A stretch of 64,000 nucleotides of DNA from the NCBI RefSeq assembly GCF_052857255.1, contig NW_027526500.1, forward strand, positions 992,001 to 1,056,000. The letters are read 5' to 3'. Of the stretch, positions 40,001 to 54,200 are shown piece after piece. Each line of letters starts with the position of its first letter. Position 1 is the stretch's first letter. This stretch comes from Amblyomma americanum. Taxonomy: Eukaryota > Arthropoda > Arachnida > Ixodida > Ixodidae. The notes under the pieces are model-generated. The model had not been told where the DNA came from, did not search any database, and saw only the letters and a program-made list of their open reading frames with translations. Position numbers and translations under genes: made by a program.

Positions 40001-43000
40001 CTTGTTTCGTTGTATTAAGCACGAATACATGCTTTTCGCGCAGTTTTAGAAGAAAAAGTTTTGACGCGTATTAGAGGGACACTTGTTAAAGTTTTCAGAT
40101 TTAGGTCATCTCAGTCTAAAACAGCTTTTTTCGTTGTATTAAGCACGAACACATGCTTTTCGCACAGTTATAGGAGAAAAAGTTTTGACGCGTATCAGAG
40201 GAACACTTGTAAACCGATGTGTTGTGATTCAGCTCGTTTCGGTCTAAAACAGCTTGTTTCGTTGTATTAAGCACGAATACAAGCTTTTCGCGCAGTTATA
40301 AGAGAAAAAGTTTTGACGCGTATCAGAGGAAAACTTGTAAAACCGATGTGTTGTGATTTAGCTCGTTTCGGTCTAAAACAGCTTGTTTCGTGGTATTATG
40401 CACGAATACATGCTTTTCGCGCAGTTATAAAAGAAAAAGTTTTGACGCGTATCAGAGGAACACTTGTAAAACCGATGTGTTCAGATATAGCTCGTTTTGG
40501 TATAAAAGCGCTTGTTTCGATGTTTTAAGCACGAATACATCTTTTCGCGCAGTTATAGAAGAAAACATCTTGACGCCTAATAGGGAGACTTGTAAAACCG
40601 ATGTGTTGTGATTTAGCTCGTTTCGGTCTAAAACAGCTTGTTTCGTTGTATTAAGCACGAATACATGCTTTTCGCGCAGTTATAAGTGAAAAAGTTTTGA
40701 CGCGTATCAGAGGAAAACTTGTAAAACCGATGTGTTGTGATTTACCTCGTTTCGGTCTAAAACAGCTTGTTTCGTTGGATTAATCACGAACACATGCTTT
40801 TCGCGCAGTTATAAGAGAAAAAGTTTTGACGCGTGTCAGAAGAACACTTGTAAAACCGATGTGTTCAGATTTAGGTCATCTCAGTCTAAAACAGCTTTTT
40901 TCGTTGTATTAAGCACGAATACATGCTTTTCGCACAGTTATAAGAGAAAAAGTTTTGACGCGTATCAGAGGAACACTTGTAAAACCGATGTGTTGTGATT
41001 TAGCTCGTTTCGGTCTAAAACAGCTTGTTTCGTTGGATTAATCACGAACACATGCTTTTCGCGCAGTTATAAGAGAAAAAGTTTTGACGCGTGTCACAAG
41101 AACACTTGTAAAACCGATGTGTTCAGATTTAGGTCATCTCAGTCTAAAACAGCTTTTTTCGTTGTATTAAGCACGAATACATGCTTTTCGCACAGTTATA
41201 AGAGAAAAAGTTTTGACGCTTATCAGAGGAACACTTGTAAAACCGATGTGTTGTGATTTAGCTCGTTTCGGTCTAAAACAGCTTGTTTCGTTGTATTAAG
41301 CACGAATACAAGCTTTTCGCGCAGTTATAAGAGAAAAAGTTTTGATGCGTATAAGAGGAAAACTTGTAAAACCGATGTGTTGTGACTAAGCTCGTTTCGG
41401 TCTAAAACAGCTTGTTTCGTGGTATTAAGCACGAATACATGCTTTTCGCGCAGTTATAAGAGAAAAAGTTTTGACGCGTATCAGAGGAACACTTGTAAAA
41501 CCGATGTGTTCAGATTTACCTCGTTTCGGTCTAAAACAGCTTGTTTCGTTGGATTAAGCAGGAATACATGCTTTTCGCGCATTTATAAGAGAAAAAGTTT
41601 TGACGCGTATCACGTGGATACTTGTAAAACCGATGTGTTGTGATTTAGCTCGTTTCGGTCTAAAACAGCTTGTTTCGTTGTATTAAGCAAGAATATATGC
41701 TTTTCACGCAGTTATAAGAGAAAAAGTTTTGACGCGTATCAGAGGAAAACTTGTAAATCCGATGTGTTGTGATTTACCTCGTTTCGGTCTAAAACAGCTT
41801 GTTTCGTTGGATTAATCACGAACACATGCTTTTCGCGCAGTTATAAGAGAAAAAGTTTTGACGCGTGTCACAAGGACACTTGTAAAACCGATGTGTTCAG
41901 ATTTAGCTCGTTTCGGTCTAAAACAGCTTGTTTCGTTGTATTAAGCACGAATACATGCTTTTCGCGCAGTTTTAGAAGAAAAAGTTTTGACGCCTATTAG
42001 AGGGGCACTTGTTAAAGCTTTCAGATTTAGGTCATCTCAGTCTAAAACAGCTTTTTTCGTGTTATTAAGCACGAATACATGCTTTTCGCACAGTTATAAG
42101 AGAAAAAGTTGACGCGTATCACGTGGATACTTGTAAAACCGATGTGTTCAGATATAGCTCGTTTTGGTATAAAACAGCTTGTTTCGTTGTTTTAAGCACG
42201 AATACAAGCCTTTCGCGCAGTTATAGAAGAAAAAGTTTTGACGCGTATTGAGGGACACTTGTAAATCCGATGTGTTCAGATTTAGCTCATCTCGGTCTAA
42301 AACAGCTTGTTTCGTTGTTTTAGGCACGAATACATGCTTTTCGCGCAGTTATAGGAGAAAAAGTTTTGAGGCGTATCAGAGGAACACTTGTAAAACCGAT
42401 GTGTTGTGATTTAGCTCGTTTCAGACTAAAACAGCTTGTTTCATTGTTTTAAGCACGAATACATGCTTTTCGCGCAGTTATAAGAGAAAAAGTTTAGACG
42501 CGTATCAGGGGAACACTTGTAAAACCGATGTGTTGTGATTTAGCTCGTTTCGGTCTAAAACAGCTTGTTTCGTTGTATTAAGCAAGAATACATGCTTTTC
42601 GCGCTGTTATAAGAGAAAACGTTTTGACGCGTGTCACAGGGACACTTGTAAAACCGATGTGTTCTGATTTAGCTCGTTTCGGTCTAAAACAGCTTGTTTC
42701 GTTGTATTAAGCACGAATACATGCTCTTCGCGCAGTTATAAGAGAAAAAGTTTTGACGCGTATCAGAGGAACACTTGTAAAACCGATGTGTTCAGATTTA
42801 CCTCGTTTCGGTCTAAAACAGCTTGTTTCGTTGGATTAAGCAGGAATACATGCTTTTCGCGCACTTATAAGAGAAATAGTTTTGACGCGTATCACGTGGA
42901 TACTTCTAAAACCGATGTGTTGTGATTTAGCTCGTTTCGGTCTAAAACAGCTTGTTTCGTTGTATTAAGCAAGAATACATGCTTTTCACGCAGTTATGAG

Positions 43001-44099
43001 AGAAAAAGTTTTGACGCGTGTCACAGGGACACTTGTAAAACCGATGTGTTCAGATTTAGCTCGTTTCGGTCTAAAACAGCTTGTTTCGTTGTATTAAGCA
43101 CGAATACATGCTTTTCGCGCAGTTATAAGAGAAAAAGTTGACGCGTATTGAGGGACACTTGTAAAACCGATGTGTTCAGATTTAGCTCATCTCGGTCTAA
43201 AACAGCTTGTTTCGTTGCTTTAAGCACGAATACATGCTTTTCGCGCAGTTATAAGAGAAAAAGTTTTGACGCGTATCAGAGGAACACTTGTAAAAGCGAT
43301 GTGTTGTGATTTCGCTCGTTTCAGACTAAAACAGCTTGTTTCGTTGTTTTAAGCACGAATACATGCTTTTCGCGCAGTTATGACACAAAGTTTAGACGCG
43401 TATCAGGGGAACACTTGTAAAACCGATGTGTTGTGATTTAGCTCGTTTCAGTCTAAAACAGCTTGTTTCGTTGTATTAAGCAAGAATACATGCTTTTCGC
43501 GCTGTTATAAGAGAAAACGTTTTAACGCGTGTCACAGAGACACTTGTAAAACCGATGTGTTCAGATTTAGCTCGTTTCGGTCTAAAACAGCTTGTTTCGT
43601 TGGATTAAGCACGAATACATGCTTTTCGCGCAGCTATAAGAGAAAAAGTTTTGACGCGTATCACGTGGATACTTGTAAAACCGATGTGTTCAGATATAGC
43701 TCGTTTTGGTATAAAACAACTTGTTTCGTTGTTTTAAGCAAGAATACATGCTTTTCGCGCAGTTATAGAAGGAAAAGTTTTGACGCGTATTAGAGACTTG
43801 TAAAACCGATGTGTTGTGATTAAGCTCGTTACGGTCTAAAACAGCTTGTTTCGTTGTTTTAAGCACGAATACATGCTTTTCGCGCAGTTATAGAAGAAAA
43901 AGCTTTGACGCGTATTAGAGGTACACTTGTAAAACCGATGTGTTGTGATTTAGCTCGTTTCGGACTAAAACAGCTTGTTTCGTTGTTTTAAGCACGAATA
44001 CATGCTTTTCGCGCAGTTATAAGAGAAAAAGTTTAGACGCGTATCAGGGGAACACTTGTAAAACCGGTGTGTTGTGATTTAGCTCGTTTCGGACTAAAA

Positions 44100-47000
44100 C
44101 AGCTTGTTTAGTTGTATTAGGCACGAATACATGCTTTTCGCGCAGTTTTAGAAGAAAATTTTTGACGCGTATTAGAGGGACACTTGTAAAACAGTTTTCA
44201 GATTTAAGTCATCTCAGTCTAAAACAACTTTTTTCGTTGTATTAGGCACGAATACATGCTTTTCGCACAGTTATAAGAGAAAAAGTTTTGACGCGTATCA
44301 GAGGAACACTTGTAAAACCGATGTGTTCTGATTTAGCTCGTTTCGGTCTAAAACAGCTTGTTTCGTTGTATTAAGCACGAATACATGCTTTTCGCGCAAT
44401 TATAAGAGAAAAAGTATTGACGCGTATCAGAGGAACACTTGTAAAACCGATGTGTTCAGATTTACCTCGTTTCGGTCTAAAACAGCTTGTTTCGTTGGAT
44501 TAAGCAGGAATACATGCTTTTCGCGCACTTATAAGAGAAAACGTTTTGACGCGTGTCACAGGGACACTTGTAAAACCGATGTGTTCTGATTTAGCTCGTT
44601 TTGGTATAAAACAGCTTGTTTCGTTGTTTTAAGCACGAATACATGCTTTTCGCGCAGTTATAAGAGAAAAAGTTTAGACGCGTATCAGGGGAACACTTGT
44701 AAAACCGATGTGTTGTGATTTAGCTCGTTTCGGACTAAAACAGCTTGTTTAGTTGTAATAAGCACGAATACATGCTTTTCGCGCAGTTTTAGAAGAAAAA
44801 GTTTTGACGCGTATTAGAGGAACACGTAAAACAGTTTTGAGATTTAGGTCATCTCAGTCTAAAACAGCTTGTTTCGTTGTATTACGCACGAATACAAGCT
44901 TTTCGCGCAGTTATAAGAGAAAAGGTTTTGACGCGTATCAGAGGAACACTTGTAAAACCGATGTGTTGTGATTTAGCTCGTTTCGGTCTAAAACAGCTTG
45001 TTTCGTTGTATTAAGCATGAATACAAGCTTTTCGCGCAGTTATAAGAGAAAAAGTTTTGACGCGTATCAGAGGAAAAACTTGTAAAACCGATGTGTTGTG
45101 ATTTAGCTCGTTTCGGTCTAAAACAGCTTGTTTCGTGGTATTAAGCACGAATAATGCTTTTCGCGCAGTTATAAGAGAAAAAGTTTTGACGCGTATCAGA
45201 GGAACACTTGTAAAACCGATGTGTTCAGATTTACCTCGTTTCGGTCTAAAACAGCTTGTTTCTTTGGATTAAGCAGGAATACATGCTTTTCGCGCATTTA
45301 TAGGAGAAAAAGTTTTGACGCGTATCATGTGGATACTTGTAAAACCGATGTGTTGTGATTTAGCTCGTTTCGGTCTAAAACAGCTTGTTTCGTTGTATTA
45401 AGCAAGAATACATGCTCTTCACGCAGTTATGAGAGAAAAAGTTTTGACGCGTATTAGAGGGACACTTGTTAAAGTTTTCAGATTTAGGTCATCTCAGTCT
45501 AAAACAGCTTGTAAAACCGATGTGTTCAGATTTAACTTGTTTCGGTCCAAAACAGCTTGCTTCGTTGTATTAAGCACGAATACATGCTTTGCGCGCAGTT
45601 ATAAGACAAAAAGTTTTGACGCGTATCAGAGGAACACTTGTAAAACCGATGTGTTGTGATTTAGCTCGTTTCGGACTAAAACAGCTTGTTTCGTTGGATT
45701 AAGCAGGAATACATGCTTTTCGCCCACTTATAAGAGAAAAAGTTTTGACGCGTGTCACAGGGACACTTGTAAAACCGATGTGTTCAGATTTAGCTCGTTT
45801 TGGTCTGAAACAGCTTGTTTCGTTGTATTAAGCACGAATACAAGCTTTTCGCGCAGTTATAAGAGAAAAAGTTGACGCGTATCACGTGGATACTTGTAAA
45901 ACCGATGTGTTCAGATATAGCTCGTTTTGGTATAAAACAGCTTGTTTCGTTGTTTTAAGCACGAATACATGCTTTTCGCGCCGTTATAGAAGAAAAAGTT
46001 TTGACGCGTATTGAGGGACACTTGTAAAACCGATGTGTTCAGATTTAGCTCATCTCGGTCTAAAACACCTTGTTTCGTTGTTTTAAGCACGAATACTTGC
46101 TTTTCGCGCAGTTATAAGAGAAAAAGTTTTGACGCGTATCAGAGGAACACTTGTAAAACCGATGTGTTGTGATTTAGCTCGTTTCAGACTAAAACAGCTT
46201 GTTTCGTTGTTTTAAGCACGAAAGCATGCTTTTCGCGCAGTTATAAGAGAAAAAGTTTAGACGCGTATCAGGGGAACACTTGTAAAACCGATGTGTTGTG
46301 ATTTAGCTCGTTTCGGTCTAAAACAGCTTGTTTCGTTGTATTAAGCAAGAATACATGCTTTTCGCGCTGTTATAAGAGAAAACGTTTTGACGCGTGTCAC
46401 AGGGACACTTGTAAAACCGATGTGTTCAGATTTAGCTCGTTTCGGTCTAAAACAGCTTGTTTCGTTGTGTTAAGCAAGAATACATGATTTTCGCGCTGTT
46501 ATAAGAGAAAAAGTTTTGACGCGTGTCACAGGGACACTTGTAAAACCGATGTGTTCAGATTTAGCTCGTTTCGGTCTAAAACAGCTTGTTTCGCTGTTTT
46601 AAGCACGAATACATGCTTTTCGCGCAGTTATAGAAGAAAAACTTTTGACGCGTATTGAGGGACACTTGTAAAACCGATGTGTTCAGATTTAGCTCATCTC
46701 GGTCTAAAACAGCTTGTTTCGTTGCTTTAAGCACGAACACATGCTTTTCGCGCAGTTATAGAAGGAAAAGTTTTGACGCGTATTAGAGACTTGTAAAACC
46801 GATGTGTTGTGATTTAGCTCGTTTCGGTCTAAAACAGCTTGTTTCGTTGTTTTAAGCAAGAATACATGCTTTTCGCGCAGTTATAGAAGGAAAAGTTTTG
46901 ACGCGTATTAGAGACTTGTAAAACCGATGTGTTGTGATTTAGCTCGTTTCTGTCTAAAACAGCTTGTTTCGTTGTATTAAGCACGAATACATGCTTTTTG

Positions 47001-50000
47001 CGCAGTTATAAGAGAAAACGTTTTGACGCGTATCACATGCACACTTGTAAAAACCGATATGTTCAGATCTAGCTCGTTTTGGTCTAAAACAGCTTGTTTC
47101 GTTGTATTAAGCACGAATACATGCTTTTCGCGCAGTTATAAGAGAAAAAGCTTTGACGCGTATCAGAGGAAAACTTGTAAAACCGATGTGTTGTGATTTA
47201 GCTCGTTTCGGTCTAAAACAGCTTGTTTCGTTGTATTAAGCAAGAATACATGCTTTTCGCGCTGTTATAAGAGAAAACGTTTTGACGCGTGTCACAGGGA
47301 CACTTGTAAAACCGATGTGTTCAGATTTAGCTCGTTTTGGTTTAAAACAGCTTGTTTCGTTGTGTTAAGCAAGAATACATGATTTTCGCGCTGTTATAAG
47401 AGAAAAAGTTTTGACGCGTGTCACAGGGACACTTGTAAAACCGATGTGTTCAGATCTAGCTCGTTTGGTCTAAAACAGCTTGTTTCGTTGTATTAAGCAC
47501 TAATACATGCTTTTCGCGTAGTTATAAGAGAAAAAGTTTTGACGCGTATTAGAGGGACACGTAAAACAGTTTTCAGATTGAGGTCATCTCAGTCTAAAAC
47601 AGCTTTTTTCGTTGTATTAATCACGAATACATGCTTTTCGCGCAGTTATAAGAGAAAAAGTTTTGACGCGTATCAGAGGAACACTTGTAAAACAGATGTG
47701 TTGTGATTTAGCTCGTTTCGGTCTAAAACAGCTTGTATCGTTGTATTACGCACGAATACAAGCTTTTCGCGCAGTTATAAGAGAAAAAGTTTTGACGCGT
47801 ATCACGTGGATACTTGTAAAACCGATGTGTTATGATTTAGCTAGTTTCTTTCTAAAACAGCTTGTTTCGTTGTATTAAGCAAGAATACATGCTTTTCACG
47901 CAGTTATGAGAGAAAAAGTTTTGACGCGTGTCACAGGGACACATTTAAATCCGATGTGTTCAGATTTAGCTCGTTTCGGTCTAAAACAGCTTGTTTCGTT
48001 GTGTTAAGCAAGAATACATGATTTTCGCGCTGTTATAAGAGAAAATGTTTTGACGCGTATCACGTGGATACTTGTAAAACCGATGTGTTCAGATATAGCT
48101 CGTTTTGGTATAAAACAGCTTGTTTCGTTGTTTTAGGCACGAATACATGCTTTTCGCGCAGTTATAGAAGGAAAAGTTCTGACGCGTATTAGAGACTTGT
48201 AAAACCGATGTGTTGTGATTTAGCTCGTTTCGGTCTAAAACAGCTTGTGTCGATGTTTTAAGCCCGAATACATCTTTTCGCGCAGTTATAGAAGAAAACA
48301 TTTTGACGCGTAATAGGGAGACTTGTAAAACCGATGTGTTGTGATTTAGCTCGTTTCGGTCTAAAACAGCTTGTTTCGTTGTATTAGGCACGAATACATG
48401 CTTTTCGCGCAGTTATAAACGAAAAAGTTTTGACGCGTATAAGAGGAAAACTTGTAAAACCGATGTGTTGTGATTTACCTCGTTTCGGTCTAAAACAGCT
48501 TGTTTCGTTGGATTAATCACGAACACATGCTTTTCGCGCAGTTATAAGAGAAAAAGTTTTGACGCGTGTCACAAGAACACTTGTAAAACCGATGTGTTCA
48601 GATTTAGCTCGTTTGGGTGTAAAACAGCTTGTTTCGTTGTATTAAGCACGAATACATGCTTTTCGCGCAGTTTTAGAAGAAAAAGTTTTGACGCGTATTA
48701 GAGGGACACTTGTTAAAGTTTTCAGATTTAGGTCATCTCAATCTAAAACAGCTTTTTTCGTTGTATTAAGCACGAATACATGCTTTTCGCACAGTTATAA
48801 GAGAAAAAGTTTTGACGCGTATCAGAGGAACACTTGTAAAACCGATGTGTTGTGATTTAGCTCGTTTCGGTCTAAAACAGCTTGTTTCGTTGTATTAAGC
48901 ACGAATACAAGCTTTTCGCGCAGTTATAAGAGAAAAAGTTTTGACGCGTATCAGAGAAAAACTTGTAAAACCGATGTGTTGTGATTTAGCTCGTTTCGGT
49001 CTAAAACAGCTTGTTTCGTGGTATTAAGCACGAATACATGCTTTTCGCGCAGTTATAAGAGAAAAAGTTTTGACGCGTATCAGAGCAACACTTGTAAAAC
49101 CGATGTGTTCAGATTTACCTCGTTTCGGTCCAAAACAACTTGTTTCGTTGGATTAAGCAGGAATACATGCTTTTCGCGCATTTATAAGAGAAAAAGTTTT
49201 GACGCGTATCACGTGGATACTTGTAAAACCGATGTGTTGTGATTTAGCTCGTTTCGGTCTAAAACAGCTTGTTTCGTTGTATTAAGCAAGAATACATGCT
49301 TTTCACGCAGTCATAAGAGAAAAAGTTTTGACGCGTATCAGAGGAAAACTTGTAAAACCGATGTGTTGTGATTTACCTCGTTTCTGTCTAAACCAGCTTG
49401 TTTCGTTGGATTATTCACGAACACATGCTTTTCGCGCTGTTATAAGAGAAAAAGTTTTGACGCGTGTCACAAGGACACTTGTAAAACCGATGTGTTCAGA
49501 TTTAGCTCGTTTGAGTCAAAAACAGCTTGTTTCGTTGTATTAAGCACGAATAAATGCTTTTCGCGCAGTTTTAGAAGAAAAAGTTTTGACGCGTATTAGA
49601 GGGACACTTGTTAAGTTTTCAGATTTAGGTCATCTCAGTCTAAAACAGCTTTTTTCGTTGCATTAAGCACGAATACATGCTTTTCGCACAGTTATAAGAG
49701 AAAAAGTTTTGACGCGTATCACAGGAACACTTGTAAAACCGATGTGTTGTGATTTTGCTCGTTTCGGTCTAAAACAGCTTGTTTCGTTGTATTAAGCACG
49801 AATACAAGCTTTTCGCGCAGTTATAAGAGAAAAAGTTTTAACGCGTATCAGAGGAAAAACTTGTAAAACCGATGTGTTGTGATTTAGCTCGTTTCGGTCT
49901 AAAACAGCTTGTTTCGTGGTATTAAGCACGAATACATGCTTTTCGCGCAGTTATAAGAGAAAAAGTTTTGACGCGTATCAGAGGAACACTTGTAAAACCG

Positions 50001-51200
50001 ATGTGTTCAGATTTACCTCGTTTCGGTCTAAAACAGCTTGTTTCGTTGGACTAAGCAGGAATACCTGCTTTTCGCGCATTTATAAGAGAAAAAGTTTTGA
50101 CGCGTATCACGTGGATACTTGTAAAACCGATGTGTTGTGATTTAGCTCGTTTCGGTCTAAAACAGCTTGTTTCGTTGTATTAAGCAAGAATACATGCTTT
50201 TCACGCAGTTATGAGAGAAAAAGTTTTGACGCGTGTCACAGGGACACTTGTAAAACCGATGTGTTCAGATTTAGCTCGTTTCGGTCTAAAACAGCTTGTT
50301 TCGTTGTATTAAGCACGAATACATGCTTTTCGCGCAGTTATAAGAGAAAAAGTTGACGCGTATCACGTGGATACTTGTAAAACCGATGTTTTCAGATATA
50401 GCTCGTTTTGGTATAAAACAGCTTTTTTCGTTGTTTTAAGCACGAATACATGCTTTTCGCGCAGTTATAGAAGGAAAAGTTCTGACGCGTATTAGAGACT
50501 TGTAAACCGATGTGTTGTGATTTAGCTCGTTTCGGTCTAAAACCGCTTGTTTCGATGTTTTAAGCGCGAATACATCTTTTCGCGCAGTTATAGAAGAAAA
50601 CATTTTGACGCGTAATAGGGAGACGTAAAAGCGATGTGTTGTGATTTAGCTCGTTTCGGTATAAAACAGCTTGTTTCGTTGTATTAAGCACGAATACATG
50701 CTTTTCGCGCAGTTATAAGAGAAAAAGTTTTGACGCGTATCAGAGGAAAACTTGTAAAACCGATGTGTTGTGATTTACCTCGTTTCGGTCTAAAACAGCT
50801 TGTTTCGTTGGAATAATCACGAACACATGCTTTTCGCGCAGTTTTAAGAGAAAAAGTTTTGACGCGTGTCACAAGGACACTTGTAAAACCGATGTGTTCA
50901 GATTTAGCTCGTTTCTGTCTAAAACAGCTTGTTTCGTTGTATTAAGCACGAATACATGCTTTTCGCGCAGTTTTAGCAAGAAAAAGTTTTGACGCGTTTT
51001 AGAGGGACACTAGTTAAAGTTTTCAGATTTAGGTCATCTCAGTCTAAAACAACTTTTTTCGTTGTATTAAGCACGAATACATGCTTTTCGCACAGTTATA
51101 AGAGAAAAAGTTTTGACGCGTATCAGAGGAACACTTGTAAAACCGATGTGTTGTGATTTAGCTCGTTTCGGTCTAAAACAGCTTGTTTTGTTGTATTAAG
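44100..51200. repeat. Irregular, more divergent satellite zone
   Basis: Monomer order here does not follow the long higher-order units, and point differences are more frequent. Examples are the tcacatgcacacttg monomer at about 47035, gtatcgttg near 47737 and gggtgtaaaacag near 48615. Shorter periods appear instead: 898 bp (7 monomers) between matching blocks at 49018 and 49916, then 1,403 bp (11 monomers) to 51319. A truncated monomer lies at 45479-45527. No gene is seen. Confidence 0.7.
45479..45533. repeat. Truncated monomer with CTTG-joined deletion
   Basis: Two cagattt boxes are only 48 bp apart (45479 and 45527) instead of about 127. The text runs cagtctaaaacagcttg straight into taaaaccgatgtg, joining two CTTG words that are normally about 80 bp apart. 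That is a deletion at short homology. Confidence 0.75.
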
Positions 51201-54200
51201 CACGAATACAAGCTTTTCGCGCAGTTATAAGAGAAAAAGTTTTGACGCGTATCAGAGGAAAACTTGTAAAACCGATGTGTTGTGATTTAGCTCGTTTCGG
51301 TCTAAAACAGCTTGTTTCGTGGTATTCAGCACGAATACATGCTTTTCGCGCAGTTATAAGAGAAAAAGTTTTGACGCGTATCAGAGGAACACTTGTAAAA
51401 CCGATGTGTTCAGATTTACCTCGTTTCGGTCTAAAACAGCTTGTTTCGTTGGATTAAGCAGGAATACATGCTTTTCGCGCATTTATAAGAGAAAAAGTTT
51501 TGACGCGTATCACGTGGATACTTGTAAAACCGATGTGTTGTGATTTAGCTCGTTTCGGTCTAAAACAGCTTGTTTCGTTGTATTAAGCAAGAATACATGC
51601 TTTTCACGCAGTTATGAGAGAAAACGTTTTGACGCGTGTCACAGGAACACTTGTAAAACCGATGTGTTCAGATTTAGCTCGTTTCGGTCTAAAACAGCTT
51701 GTTTCGTTGTATTAAGCACGAATACATGCTTTTCGCGCAGTTATAAGAGAAAAAGTTGACGCGTACCACGTGGATACTTGTAAAACCGATGTGTTCAGAT
51801 ATAGCTCGTTTTGGTATAAAACAGCTTATTTCGTTGTTTTAAGCACAAATACAAGCCTTTCGCGCAGTTATAGAAGAAAAAGTTTTGACGCGTATTGAGG
51901 GACACTTGTAAAACCGATGTGTTCAGATTTAGCTCATCTCGGTCTAAAACAGCTTGTTTCGTTGTTTTAAGCACGAATACATGCTTTTCGCGCAGTTATA
52001 AGAGAAAAAGTTTAGACGCGTATCAGAGGAACACTTGTAAAACCGATGTGTTGTGATTTAGCTCGTTTCAGACTAAAACAGCTTGTTTCGTTGTTTTAAG
52101 CACGAATACATGCTTTTCGCGCAGTTATAAGAGAAAAAGTTTAGACGCGTATCAGGGGAACACTTGTAAAACCGATGTGTTGTGATTTAGCTCGTTTCGG
52201 TCTAAAACAGCTTGTTTCGTTGTATTAAGCAAGAATACATGCTTTTCGCGCTGTTATAAGAGAAAACGTTTTGACGCGTGTCACAGGGACACTTGTAAAA
52301 CCGATGTGTTCTGATTTAGCTCGTTTCGGTCTAAAACAGCTTGTTTCGTTGTATTAAGCACGAGTACATGCTTTTCGCGCAGTTATAAGAGAAAAAGTTT
52401 TGACGCGTATCAGAGGAACACTTGTAAAACCGATGTGTTCAGATTTACCTCGTTTCGGTCTAAAACAGCTTGTTTCGTTGGATTAAGCAGGAATACATGC
52501 TTTTCGCGCACTTATAAGAGAAAAAGTTTTGACGCGTATCACGTGGATACTTCTAAAACCGATGTGTTGTGATTTAGCTCGTTTCGGTCTAAAACAGCTT
52601 GTTTCGTTGTATTAAGCAAGAATACATGCTTTTCACGCAGTTATGAGAGAAAAAGTTTTGACGCGTGTCACAGGGACACTTGTAAAACCGATGTGTTCAG
52701 ATTTAGCTGGTTTCGGTCTAAAACAGCTTGTTTCGTTGTATTAAGCACGAATACATGCTTTTCGCGCAGTTATAAGAGAAAAAGTTGACGCGTATCACGT
52801 GGATACTTGTAAAACCGATGTGTTCAGATATAGCTCGTTTTGGTATAAAACAGCCTGTTTCGTTGTTTTAAGCACGAATACATGCTTTTCGCGCAGTTAT
52901 AGAAGAAAAAGTTTTGACGCGTATTGAGGGACACTTGTAAAACCGATGTGTTCAGATTTAGCTCATCTCGGTCTAAAACAGCTTGTTTCGTTGTTTTAAG
53001 CACGAATACATGCTTTTCGCGCAGTTATAAGAGAAAAAGTTTTGACGCGTATCAGAGGCACACTTGTAAAAGCGATGTGTTGTGATTTCGCTCGTTTCAG
53101 ACTAAAACAGCTTGTTTCGTTGTTTTAAGCACGAATACATGCTTTTCGCGCAGTTATGAGACAAAGTTTAGACGTGTATCAGGGGAACACTTGTAAAACC
53201 GGTGTTGTGATTTAGCTCGTTTCAGACTAAAACAGCTTGTTTCGTTGTTTTCGGCACGAATACATGCTTTTCGCGCAGTTATGAGACAAAGTTTAGACGC
53301 GTATCAGAGGAACACTTGTAAAACCGATGTGTTCAGATTTACCTCGTTTCGGTCTAAAACAGCTTGTTTCGTTGTATTAAGCAAGAATACATGCTTTTCA
53401 CGCAGTTATGAGAGAAAAAGTTTTGACGCGTGTCACAGGGACACTTGTAAAACCGATGTGTTCAGATTTAGCTCGTTTCGGTCTAAAACAGCTTGTTTCG
53501 TTGTATTAAGCACGAATACATGCTTTTCGCGCAGTTTTAGAAGAAAAAGTTTTGACGCGTATCAGAGGAACACTTGTAAAACCGATGTGTTCAGATTTAG
53601 CTCGTTTCGGTCTAAAACAGCTTGTTTCGTTGTGTTAAGCAAGAATACATGTTTTCGCGCTGTTATAAGAGAAAAAGTTTTGACGCGTGTCACAGGGACA
53701 CTTGTAGAACCGATGTGTTCAGATTTAGCTCGTTTCGGTCTAAAACAGCTTGTTTCGTTGGATTAAGCACGAATACATGCTTTTCGCGCAGTTATAAGAG
53801 AAAAAGTTGACGCGTATCAAGTGGATACTTGTAAAACCGATGTGTTCAGATATAGCTCGTTTTGGTATAAAACAGCTTGTTTCGTTGTTTTAAGCACGAA
53901 TACAAGCCTTTCGCGCAGTTATAGAAGAAAGAGTTCTGACGCGTATTGAGGGACACTTGTAAAACCGATGTGTTCAGATTTAGCTCATCTCGGTCTAAAA
54001 CAGCTTGTTTCGTTGTTTTTAGCACGAATACATGCTTTTCGCGCAGTTATAAGAGAAAAAGTTTTGACTCGTATCAGAGGAACACTTGTAAAACCGATGT
54101 GTTGTGATTTAGCTCGTTTCAGACTAAAACAGCTTGTTTCGTTGTTTTAAGCACGAATACATGCTTTTCGCGCAGTTATAAGAGAAAAAGTTTAGACGCG

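Noticed and set aside
53245..53766. A 173-codon open frame and dozens of 60-131-codon frames in the satellite on both strands
   Set aside because: They follow the monomer phase (129 bp is 43 codons), repeat the same word pattern and end at monomer length changes. They reflect repeat arithmetic and are not genes.
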